A DNA stretch of 64,000 nucleotides from Antilocapra americana (taxonomy: Eukaryota; Chordata; Mammalia; Artiodactyla; Antilocapridae): the NCBI GenBank assembly GCA_007570785.1, contig ML661900.1, positions 7,937,570 to 8,001,569 of the forward strand. Reading direction: 5' to 3'. Position numbers and translations under genes: made by a program. This document shows, piece after piece, positions 23,398-34,045 of this stretch (its first letter is position 1; every line of letters starts with the position of its first letter). Under the pieces are notes generated by a model, which worked only from the letters and a program-made list of their open reading frames with translations, did no database searches and was not told the origin of the DNA.

Positions 23398-24062
23398 TGT
23401 CAGGTGAGTGTACGCTCCTCAGTTCTGTCTCGTCACAACAAAGATTTGGAGTGACGGACATTAAAGCCCTCAGTGGGTCACCGCTCTTGGGTCTTAGACA
23501 GACGGTGTTGTAGCTCTTAGACAAATCAGTTTTTACAGCTCAGTGTTACAGCTTCATTTTATTTAGATAATAGCAGGAGAATCCATCCTCGAAATGTGAG
23601 GGCATGTCAAACGACGCGGAGAGAAGAACACCCCAGCGCGCAACGGGGAGGGAGAGGGAGAGATAGATAGAGAGAGCCCTTAGGCTCCTCTTTTCATCTG
23701 TTTTTTTTCCCTCCCCCTGGGCCTGTCCTATGCAAATTGGGCTAGTCCGGAATGCTGTTTGTTCTACCTGAAGTTCTCACTCAGGTCCTCAGACCTTCCT
23801 TTTCCCTTCCTTGTCTTTTGGCCACTGCCATTTTGGACTCCATCTTCCCTGGTGGCTCAGACGGTAAAGCTTTTGCCTACAATGCGGGAGACCTGGTTCA
23901 ATCCCTGGGTTGGGAAGATCTCCTGGAGAAGAAAATGGCAACCCACTCCAGTATTCTTGCCTGGAAAATCCCATGGATGGAGGAGCCTGGTAGACTACAG
24001 TCCATGGGGTCGCTAAGAGTCAGACACAACTAAGCGACTTCACTTTCTTTCTTTACCTAACA
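23398..24062 (-). mobile_element. Ruminant ERV-type solo LTR, carrying a nested SINE
   Basis: The stretch is locally CpG-rich (for example 'aaacgacgcgg', 'cagcgcgcaacgg') in otherwise CpG-poor DNA. Read on the minus strand it has an AATAAA signal (plus 23558-23563), a perfect octamer ATGCAAAT (plus 23730-23737), and the 'actgccattttggact' motif often found in ruminant LTRs. The right end 'cctaaca' after the nested SINE would be the LTR start TGTTAGG, the same start as the LTR at 61845-62313. The left end TG is proposed only; no matching TSD was found, so both limits are uncertain. No gag, pol or env sequence is attached. Confidence 0.6.
23843..24052 (+). mobile_element. Bov-tA SINE nested in the LTR
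   Basis: Head 'cttccctggtggctcagacg', box-B-like 'ggttcaatccctgggttggg', body 'actccagtattcttgcctgg', tail 'agtcagacacaactaagcga'. Low divergence suggests a recent insertion, later than the LTR. Confidence 0.92.
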
Positions 24063-25255
24063 CCGTGATGGCTGGTTACAGTTTACCCTTTTGGATAGGG
24101 AAAGAGGCAAAAAGGGATTGCATCAGGATTTTGTTTTATTTTATTTTTATTCCACTTGACTTCCTAGTTCAAGGCCCAAAGCACCATGTCAGGACAAGCC
24201 AAAAATATTTGCTTGCTTGAGCCCCCAATCTATTGTTTGAAGAGTGAAATCTTCTTAAATGACAATGGTAGAAAATTAGAAATGCAGAAGTTACCATGCA
24301 GTTGACCCATCTGACAAAGTTATCTGTTTAGATATTGCAGGAGTTGAGCTTTGATATTTACTTTTTTGCTATTATTTTTGGGGGAAGCAGAATTTATAAA
24401 ATTGGACACTGGAATAGCTATTAGAATTTTCAAGGCTGTATTTCTTAAAATGCTAGACAGTAAGAAAAAAACTGTATTTCTGTAGTTGCTTACTGTGTCA
24501 TTTGAAATTGTTGTTTTCTAAAAATATTATATTAATTCAGTTGTTTATAAAACATAACACTTTTTACAGAAATACACTCAAAATTTTAGTAAGTGAGGTA
24601 TATGATAATCAGAGTGTGTTTGTGTCTGCCTGGGGGCATGCTGTTTGTAAAGAAAAGAGAGAGAAGGAAGGAATCCTGGATGAAAAGAGAGAAACTAGTC
24701 TATAGGATCACTCAGTGAGTCAACATCTCTGAGCAAATTAAAACTCGTTACGTATTTACTTATTTAAAATCACCCCAGGGTGCAGACTCAAGCAGTAAGA
24801 ATTAATTAGACAATGCAAAATGGAATACCAATGACCAAGAACAATTCAATTCAACTAAAGATGAATTTTTAAATATCTCTCACTTCTCATTCTAAAAATG
24901 ACCGACTATACAATGTGTCTATCCAACCAACACAAGAAGCTAATATCTTTCATGCCACATGTTCTATAGCCCTTTGCATGCATGTGTGTGGCTCTGACTT
25001 ATGCCTCAATTTCTCCAGCTAAAATTAGAAATTGAAAGAAAATGCTTTCTCCCTAGTTCCCTTGCTGAGCCAGAGAATGGAATTATTGGTAAGGATAACA
25101 CACTAGTTATCTTTGATCTTTCACAGATAAAAATAATTATATATCGAAATCTGTATTGATATCTACCATCCATCTGCATTTCACGGCCTGCGTTTGTGAG
25201 CTTCTCTAAGTAGTTCCTAAATGCCAAGAGCTTGATTAACTGTATAGTAAGTTCC
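24063..25255. other. Unassigned AT-rich DNA
   Basis: No recognised family or gene. Confidence 0.45.
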
Positions 25256-25266
25256 AGTCTATTTGT

Positions 25267-25496
25267 GCATGAGTCCATGTGTTCTGTCACTCAGTCATGG
25301 CCAGCTCTGCCACCCCATGGACTGTGGCCCACCAGGCTCCTCTGTCCATGGGATTTCCCCGGCAAATTAGAGGGCACTGGAGTGGGTTGCCATTTCCTCC
25401 TCCAGGGGATCGTCCCAACCCAGACATCAAACCCATGTCTCCTGTGTTGCTTGCACTGGCAGGCAGATTCTTTACCACTGAGCCACCTGGGAAGCT
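25267..25496 (-). mobile_element. Bov-tA SINE
   Basis: Reversed tail 'caccccatggactgtggccc', body with a small rearrangement ('ggcaaattagagggcactgg' in place of 'ggcaagaatactgg'), and reversed head 'ccactgagccacctgggaag'. An 11-bp TSD with one mismatch, 'agtctatttgt' / 'agtctatatgt', lies at 25256-25266 and 25497-25507. Confidence 0.9.
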
Positions 25497-25507
25497 AGTC
25501 TATATGT

Positions 25508-26084
25508 AGCTCTATGTTAAAAATATGTTTTTAAAATATTCAAAAGGCTTATAAAGTTACCAAATGTCTCTGTTTATCGCTGATAGTGTGACTCAAAGGA
25601 AGAATAAATTGTGCTCATTGTGAGACGCCGCCTTTTGATGTGTCCAACTCTACTCCACCAGTCACCAGATACCAGTCCTAAGGAAAAGGAGACTGAAGGA
25701 AAAAACAAAGACACACGACTACAAGATGTACTATTACCAAATGATCCCATGGCTTTTGCGAGCATGCTATTGTTAGCCTGATTCACTGAAAAAGGCGCAG
25801 AACAATGCTCTCTCTCTGACACCAAAGAGGAAGGAAAGCTTACAACTCTCACTATCAAAGGACTTTATATATATGCCACCAAAAAGAAGATGTAGGTGAT
25901 CAACATTATGATAAGAGAGTCAAAAAAGTCAGGAAAGCAGAAGAGGACCCAAATAGAAGGCGGGGGGCAGCTTCTCCATCCTAAGAGATTACATTTAGCT
26001 CAACAGTCATTGAAAGAATGGATTTGGGTGGGTCAGATATTTCCACACAGTGGAAAAGAATGTGAATACAAGGCCCTGAGCTCT
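25508..26084. other. Unassigned DNA
   Basis: Nothing recognised. Confidence 0.45.
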
Positions 26085-26290
26085 TTTCAACAACTGTTCC
26101 CCACCATTTTTATTTTCTCACTAATTCTGTCAATTTTCTTATGAGACTGGTATGTGGTATTATTAGATCTATGTTACTGGAGAAAAAAACCTCAGGAAGG
26201 AAAAGTAAAATCATGTGTTTGAGGTCATGGGTGTCATCAGCCAGGTCTGGAATGAGCCACCTGTGTGCTTCCCACACTAATTTTAGTGTC
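26085..26290 (-). mobile_element. MIR SINE, diverged
   Basis: Reversed MIR pattern: 'tatgagactggtatgtggta', 'gttactggagaaaaaaacct', 'tttgaggtcatgggtg' and 'gccaggtctggaatgagcca'. Strongly decayed. Confidence 0.5.
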
Positions 26291-28069
26291 TGTGGTCCCC
26301 CTGATAACAGAAGTTGCAGGACCTAGTTTTCTCCAACTAGATCTCTCTTTTTTTTTCCCTCAAAAATACTAATGTATTAAAAATTAGTCACAAATGAGCA
26401 AACACCATGCATGGCTCCCTAAACCAATTAACGTGTCAGGTTTAATTTACTGTTAGGCAAATAATTTGAAATATTTGTAGAAGAGCAGCATGAGAATTTA
26501 TTCTCCACAATTAGGTAAAGATTTCAGTAAATTCTTGACGTTCCTTGAGGGAAATCACAGCCAAGAAAGAACCATCATCTTGGCTCCTCCTACATTGTAT
26601 GAGGAGGGGACAGGGCTTGGAAGAACCACAGGCTCCAAATCCTAGTGTTAGAAGAAAACTTACACATGTCATCAGGTTCATAAGCAAACCAGCCAATTAG
26701 GAGAGCAATCTAACCTGGTCATAAAAATCTACAGGGGTAGAAATTTGCCTACTCTTCAAATTTGAGGTTCCAGAAGGTAGAACCTAAAAAAATAACCTTG
26801 GGTCCTAAATAAAATTCTTCTATTGCAATTAAAGTCTGTTTCTTTTAATCCTATGAAATGAAATAATTAAGAAATTCAAAGTTTCATATACAGTTCCTAA
26901 AAGTATTAATTAAATTACTTTAAGCATAAATATAATCTCAAATTATGTGCACTCTCTTCATCAAAGGACATTTCCTAATCATTTTGTAATTTTAAATGAT
27001 GGAAAATCTGGAGGACACATTATACTCTGTATGACTATAGACTATAGTCTTCCCACTATTTTCCTATGTTATTTCCTGTGCCTGAACAGGTGATCACCTA
27101 AATGTGAGGTTTAAAGGAAACTGACAAGATTATCACGTCAAAATATATCTTTACTACAATTCTCATACACTGTCTAAAATGGTCATGCTCTTTCTTTCTG
27201 GTAAGGCATGAGAGTGGCTTCTTAAACGAAAATACTGTCTAGAATGAGTTAAGAGCTCAGCTATTACCTAGAAATTATTACCTATTATTTAGATAATTAT
27301 CTAGTTAAAGGACTTAATCCTATGATTTAGAGGGGTTTTTTTTCACAAGATTTAATCAATACTAGTCATATTTTGGGCTCTGAAAGTCTGAGGCACTGGG
27401 GACAAGTATATTTTTAGGGAGGTCAGAGAAGATTCATCACACCCACATGGAAATTTTCAGGGAGCTTGAGTTGAGTGCCATTGTGTGTATTATGACTGCA
27501 TCCAATGAAAGAGGAATAGAAAGCCTTTGGAAGTAATTTCACTTTATACTTTTGCCTAGAGTTGGTATTATATACCCCTAACTGAAAGAAAGAATTACAC
27601 ATTGTACATGGTGAAGAGGGAATTCATTGTTCTCTGTGGTTTTCTTTGTTTTGGTTCCAATGGTTTTAGAATTGCACAAATAAAGGAAAAGGAACAGATT
27701 TTTCCCCCTCTACTTCCTGTCCTCTTTCTTCTCATCCCTTTTCTCTCCCCCAATGACTTTCTCTTTTCTCTCTCTTCTAAGTCCACAATACCCTTTGTCA
27801 GTCATACTTTTTATGATTTTATCTACTCTGGCACACATTGGTCTTGAAATATTTACATTTATTTTCAGAAAAGCAAAGCAATCCTGTTAAGAGTATACTT
27901 ACTTCAAAACTTGAAACCCAAATTCCCAGACTGAAGGAAGGTGAACACATATTCAAAAAATCCCAGCGTGGTATAAATTAGCATCATTCTTCTTTTATTG
28001 GCAGTTTAAACTTCATCTCATATGGCCCCACTCCTTTCTCTCCTTACTGACAGCCCTAGATAGGATGGC
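26291..28069. other. Unassigned AT-rich DNA
   Basis: A pyrimidine-rich run at about 27702-27780 is the only notable composition feature. No gene is supported. Confidence 0.45.
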
Positions 28070-28193
28070 ATCATCAACTCAATGGACATGAGTGTGAGCA
28101 AACTCCAGGAGACAGTGAAGGACAGGAAAGCCTGGTATGCTACAGTCCATGGGATTGTAAAGAGTCGGACATGACTGAGCGACTGAATGACAA
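28070..28193 (+). mobile_element. BovB 3' tail, 5'-truncated
   Basis: 'gatggcatcatcaactcaat', 'ggacatgagtgtgagcaaac', 'gctacagtccatgggattgt' and 'actgagcgactgaatgac' are the last 125 bp of BovB in order. No TSD could be fixed. Confidence 0.88.
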
Positions 28194-31035
28194 TAATTCC
28201 AGAGAACAGGGTTTTCTAAAACAATCTGGACTATAAGCCCAGCAGTTTCAAGCGTAAAGCAGGAATCAGTTCAAGGCAAACACAGTGAGCTGTCCATCTC
28301 CTCTTCACCAAACCAACTGAAACAGTTAAACTCTGGAACTGAAGTCCCCACCACAGGTTTGACACAATGTCCTACCGTTGTGTATCTGGCTGTGAATCAG
28401 GGGGGCTGTAAACTGACACTTCTCAGCTCCTTGCCCCTTGATGAGAGTTGAACTTGGACATTTCATTAACTACTCCAAAGAGATACACAAGAAACAATGA
28501 TCAGATACATCCAGAAATAAAAAAAAAAAAATTCAATGTGTTCTAAATACAGGTGTACTATCAAGGTCAGTGTTACCCTGAACTTACTAAGCCTACAGTG
28601 AGGGCTTGTGATGCTTTCTCCATTGGCTTCTTTGAATTATTTACATCTTATCAAGCATCAAGCCACACTTTATCAAGCATCAAGCCATGGCTGGCCAAGA
28701 GCAGACCCTCAGAGAATATCTGACCATGAGTGGCAACCATGTAAGGAACTGAAATTGTTACAGCTTGAAAAATATTTAATAACTCAACTAATGGCCAATA
28801 AAGGAAAGCATAGATAAAACAAATAAATCACACTGCATTGAAGAATGAGCTTCTAAATGGCCATTTTTTAACTAGTTTCCTTTCCCAACAAGGCTCATTA
28901 TAAATTCTATCTGCAGGAAAAAAAGAAAGCCCAGTGACACAGACTTAGTGGACATCTAATAATGAGAAAAATTCTGAAAGGCAACAGACCACTGTTGCTT
29001 CCTCTGTATCTCTCCAAGTGTCCAGTAAAGATATTAAGTTTACAGACACACCATCTTGCCATTTGTTCTACCCGAAAAGCTTGGATTCATTTTTCAGCCT
29101 TCCCGCTCTCAGGCCAGATCCAGTTCATCAGGAGATTCTTTTGGCCCTAGCTTCAGAATGAATCCATTACATGGATAGAATATGGATATATTCTGAATTT
29201 GTGGATTACTATTCAATATAACTGATTGTCTTTGTCAAAACATTATTCTGAGAAATCCATAGAAGACCCAAGAGAGTCATAGACCAAAACATTTTAAGAT
29301 CTTTGATTTAGAAGAATATCTGAAACCATTTCCTAGCTGGGACCCTACAGAAAGCTAGTGGCCAGATAACAATAATCACCATCTAGCCTATGAAGAAAGG
29401 TCTTTTTGGGGGGTGGGTAGGGGTCAGGATTTGCATCTTACATTTGAAATTGAATAATTTCTCTACTTATGTCACCACTTCCCAGGCTTTTTTCTCTTTG
29501 TTGCACATTTTGAAAATATTCTTAAAATCATTTCTCACCCAGAAAAGTTTTGGGGATATTCTTTATCTCTAATATAGTTATGCTCTTAAACTTGGAACAT
29601 GCCTAAAAATGGAACAAACTTTGAACCCACGAAACTATTAAACATTCAAGTTAAAGTAAAATGGACAACAGCCCTAAGCAAGGAAAGCCAGCCTCAGGTG
29701 CCTCCTCCTCATGGCACTGGAGTTAGAAAGAAAATAAAAGTGATTTTAAGTATGTTTGGCAGGGTTCCCATCATTAAATTTACTTTCTTTTTACGAAGAA
29801 CTTTTCCAAGAGAATTGTCTGATCACTAACTGTAGGTACTCAGTGGTATTAGCATTCCTTATCAGAAATCAGATTCCTATGGTTCTGAAGTTTTCAAAGA
29901 ACTTGAACTTCAAAATTTTTGTAAAGTTTGTAAGACCAGGGCCTATTTTCTGTGTGTGTGTGTGTTTCTGTTAAGCTTTTCAGCCCTAGCTTTCTTTTCC
30001 ATAGAAGCTTGCTTCTCTCATCCATACCATTCTCTTTCATTCTGATTGGATGATTTCTTAGCTTGTTTCCTCACAGTTGCTTAAGCACTCTGTCAGATCA
30101 AGTTTCTCAGTTCAGATTCTATTTTTTAAAAGTTTTTTCCCATACTTAATCTTTCCTATGTTTCTTAAGCCGCATTCAACAAGATATTTATTTACATGAG
30201 CGTGCTTGTACATACGGGTTATAAGTAACTAAGATCCCTGGATAACCTAGGAATGATACACAGATTAAATACCACATTTTAGAAATCATTTCTCATAATT
30301 TCTTGGAACCTATAGTATGTGAGCAGAAAGACTGGTGCTTTTTCTTTCTCATCATGTGATTCAACCATATAAAAAGTTTCAGTGCAATTACTTAGCTTTG
30401 ATTTTAGGCAGCTACAATTTAGCCACACATAGCTGTGGCATACATTAAACAGAACAAATTAAAAGGAAAATTTAAGTAGAGGCTATGGCCACTACTCGGC
30501 TATGGCCGAGATGTTTCATTCTAACTATTTGTGTTCAGCTAATACAGAAGAGCTCTCATTTAAAGAAAGATCTTCCTTGTCCTTTCCTTGGCTAAAGATG
30601 ATGGCATTTTAAGAAATTTCATAAAACTTAGTTCAGCATATATTATAACTCTGGAGAAGCAAAAGCTATCTTTTGATAGAAAACTTGAGAGCCAGTCAAA
30701 TGTCAACTGATCCAAATGGCTAAAAATAAAATGTCAGAATTAGTAGACCTTGCTGAAAAACATGCCACTTTAAACTGCTGTCAAAAACAGGATTCTCACA
30801 GGTGACTGTGGCCACTCAGTGGATAAAAACAGTGCTCCAGAAATCATAAAAGTATATACATGCATTTCTCCTTCTACAAAGGAGAGACATTCAGAACCAT
30901 GTGTCTCTGAGTTCCTCGACTTCTTACCCCCCAGGATGGACCATATTCAGGGCCTGCCAATATTGCAAGCTTCCTGGCATCAAGGACATGTACTACAGGG
31001 TCTGGACACCTGGGCATCAACACCAAACACACACT
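28194..31035. other. Long unassigned stretch
   Basis: No family was recognised in 2.8 kb, apart from a short GT run near 29951-29965 and a small tandem duplication at 28648-28687. Confidence 0.45.
28648..28687 (+). repeat. 22-bp tandem duplication (two copies)
   Basis: 'ttatcaagcatcaagcca' occurs at 28648-28665 and again at 28670-28687, giving a 22-bp period. Confidence 0.9.
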
Positions 31036-31056
31036 CAAACACACCATATATACACG

Positions 31057-31092
<36 letters not shown>

Positions 31093-31126
31093 TGTATACA
31101 TACACACACACATATATATATATAAA
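31036..31126. repeat. Compound (TA)n/(CA)n microsatellite
   Basis: Long TA runs flanked by CA-rich pieces. A 113-codon frame through it is an artefact of the repeat. Confidence 0.93.
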
Positions 31127-31987
31127 CTTCCTCATCCACACAGTTCTTGTTATTAACTAACCACAAGCTTTTTGACTCATTCATTAACTTTTTTTTTCAT
31201 TTTTCCCCTAGGACACTTAGCCTCTTTGGCTTGTGTGTAGTTCAAGTTCAGCCTTTCTTTACTGGACTCCAAACTCATTCTTTCATTCTGAGTTGAACAG
31301 CTGTCTCCGCAGGTCCCCAGACCCAACTGTGGATTTCTGTTTCTCAGTCCTTCTCCTTTGATTCTCCCCAAACCAATTTTAATCGAGTTTCCCTGCTCTA
31401 ATTTTTTCTTAGTAATACCTCAAATAGCAACACTCTATTGCAAATTTGGCAGAATAATCTAGTTTCTGCTCAGATGATTCTTTGTTCTTATTTCTACCTT
31501 AAAAAAATGCATGCTGAAATCAATTGGTTCTGAAGAGGATATTAATCTCTTCCTTCTCTAGGCAGACACACATTCACTTTTTCTACCTCTTATTCTGAGT
31601 TTTAAAATTTTTTTGTACAAAATGGCCAGATAGAGATTTCTCAGCTTCATTATCTTTAAGTCCAGTTAAATTACTATTCTTTGTCTCATATCTAAAAAAT
31701 GTTACAATAAATCCACAGGTCAGGGCTGGGGTGTTCACCAAGCTAACTACATGTGTCCTTAGAAAATGCATTTAGGGTTTTAAAAACTAGTCATACCTTA
31801 AACATTCAAAATGTGGTGTCCTTTAAAGAATCTCATCAAAATCTTATAATTTATCTTCCATATGAATTCTAGTATTAATACGCTTGATTATTGTAAAGCA
31901 AGGCCCACCTGTGCTAAATCTACAAGTACTCTGTGGCACATAAGATAAAAGTGTCCCTTTCTATGTCAGTATGCTCAGCTCATTCTG
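31127..31987. other. Unassigned DNA
   Basis: Nothing recognised. Confidence 0.45.
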
Positions 31988-32518
31988 TAGGCCAAAGATT
32001 CTCAAATGTTTGGGTCTCAAGATCCCGTAAGAGTCTTAAAAATTAGAGAGGAGAGGATATTGAAGACCTTTGTGTTTATGTTGGTTATGTCTGTCAGCAT
32101 TTATCATATTAGGAATTAAGACTCAGAAAATTTAAGAACATTGCTTCACTAACAGTTTAAAATAACACTGTTGTTTATAAACAACATTATACACTAAGGC
32201 AAACAACATATTTTAATGAAAGATCACTTCATTTTCCAAAATACAAAAAATTAGTATGAATATGGGCATTGTTTTACATTTTTGCAAATTTCCTTAATGT
32301 CTGTTAATAAATGACAGCTGGGATCTCAAATCTGCTCTGCAGTCAGTCTGTCATGATATCACACTTCATATTGCTTCTGGAAAACTCTACTGCACACTTG
32401 TGGGTGATGGAGAGTACAAAAGACAAGACTACAAACACATAGTTCTGACCTCAAGAACCTCCTGAAAGGATCCTGGGTCTCTCCCGAGTGTCCCCAGGCC
32501 ACACTCTGAGAACGCTGT
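31988..32518 (+). mobile_element. hAT-Charlie-type DNA transposon fossil, both termini present
   Basis: Left terminus 'aaagattctcaaatgtttgg', right terminus 'ccacactctgagaacgctg'; these are degraded inverted copies of each other (TTCTCAAA / TTTGAGAA). Internal landmarks match an old mammalian family: 'tcttaaaaattagagagg', 'ttatgttggttatgtctgtc', 'gcattgttttacatttttgc'. I did not find transposase coding sequence, so it is probably non-autonomous. Confidence 0.75.
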
Positions 32519-33545
32519 TATGTGTTCTAATTAGAAGGAAAGGCTAGGTAGAGTGAGGAAAGTCGTGAAGGCAGTAAACGCAGAACGGCTCGCTGCAGCT
32601 GACTAGGAAAGGAGCAATTGTGCTGGCCATGAACTGGCAGGGCCAGGCCAAGAGACTTCTCTCAGGATCAGTACAGAGTTGGGGGACTTATCTAATATAG
32701 GAGACGAGTGGTGTGGGATGGTGAAATGTAAGCCCGTCCTTTCTTCTTTCTCTGCATTTCTGTGGGGAATGATCACTACCTTCTGCTGGCAGGGCTATCC
32801 TGTCTGAAAGAGTTCCAGTTAACTAGATCACAGCATTTACCCTTTAGGATATGATTTTACTTGTCTCTCAGCTCCAAGCATCACTCTGCCCCTTTGCTCC
32901 AGACCATCTTGGGAAGTAATACTTGTCTTGCATAGTAAACACAAAAATCAGAATGATAACGAACAGCAAGCAAACAAGTGAAACACTGACACAAAAATCT
33001 CCTTTATGACCTTGCTTGTGGAGAAGAAAGCTCTGGAGGTTTTATTAATCTCCATTTGACTAATTTCAACTTGACAGCATAATTTTTATCACCTTATTGC
33101 TCCAGTTGCTGCTGCTTCCTTATTTGCTATGGAAACAGAAAACACCTAAACCAACCTACCCAAAATGGAAATCAGATGTTTTTTGGGAAGAGTAGTATGG
33201 CCTTTCTCTCACTCTTTGATTGTTTTGTTTGTAGACTCCATTTCAGGGAGGACAGTGCCAGCAGGGAGGGGGAGACTTTCCACATTTGGAGATGAGGGGA
33301 GGGCCCTAGGTGTGTATCAAGTCCTGCTTTCGGTCAGTGGGTACAGATCTCTTTCCATAGCTGCTCAAAAGTCATGGGAGATATAGGACATGGCCTACAA
33401 AGTCCACTTGCTGGTCCCGGTTTTTTAATACTATATTTAGAAATGAGTTTCTCCACTGAAACAATAATTACATAGAGAATTCTTTTCCTACTGTCTTCAT
33501 CAAGTGAGGGGCAATAATGGCTTAAATGTGTTTTAATTATCAAAG
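32519..33545. other. Repeat-poor unassigned stretch
   Basis: No family recognised. The part at about 33000-33160 contains TAAT-rich motifs ('ttttattaatctccatttga') and might be conserved. A 73-codon frame at 33165-33386 is unsupported. Confidence 0.4.
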
Positions 33546-33612
33546 TTGTGTGTGTGTGTGTGTCTGTGTGTATGTGAAAGAGAAAGAAAAGAGAGAGAGA
33601 GAGAGAAGAAAA
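33546..33612. repeat. (GT)n-(GA)n compound microsatellite
   Basis: GT repeats at 33546-33573, then GA-rich sequence to 33612. Confidence 0.93.
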
Positions 33613-33930
33613 AGAGATGTTTTTGTTGCCAAGATTAAGAAGCTATTGTCAGAAAAGATGGACCAACTTACCAAGGCTGGAATGTGATTTGGGCTAAGAG
33701 AAGCCAATCCTTTGTTGAACAATCTAATGTAATAAATTGCATTTGGAGAGCTTTAGATTTCTGTACAAACTTTTCAACCAGATCTAATTGGAAGTGCTAC
33801 TCACATAGCCAGGGGCATTCTAAAAAGCAGAACAGTGGATTAACACCATTTTTAAAAGTCAGGAAGTCTTTTCTCCTCCCGAAGGAGAGTTATCCAGACA
33901 TTAACTTCCACTGCCAAACATTATAAGGAA

Positions 33931-34045
33931 AATCTGTCTCTTCCTCTCTCTCTCTTTCTCTCTCAACCTGCTAGTCTCTCCTCTTCCAACCCATGTCCCT
34001 CCATTCTTCCCCCTCCTTCTCTCTCCACTTCCTGCCCATCTTCCA
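33931..34045. repeat. Polypyrimidine (CT-rich) tract
   Basis: About 115 bp of mostly C and T with CTCT runs. It contains a few purine interruptions. Confidence 0.85.

Noticed and set aside
27700..27785. Pyrimidine tract ending in 'cttctaag', like a splice acceptor
   Set aside because: No open exon with a donor follows, and such tracts are frequent here.
30819..31160. 113-codon open frame
   Set aside because: Its second half is translated TA/CA microsatellite.
33620..33655. 15-nt match 'agaagctattgtcag' to 23389-23403
   Set aside because: The match does not extend and has no further context; probably chance.
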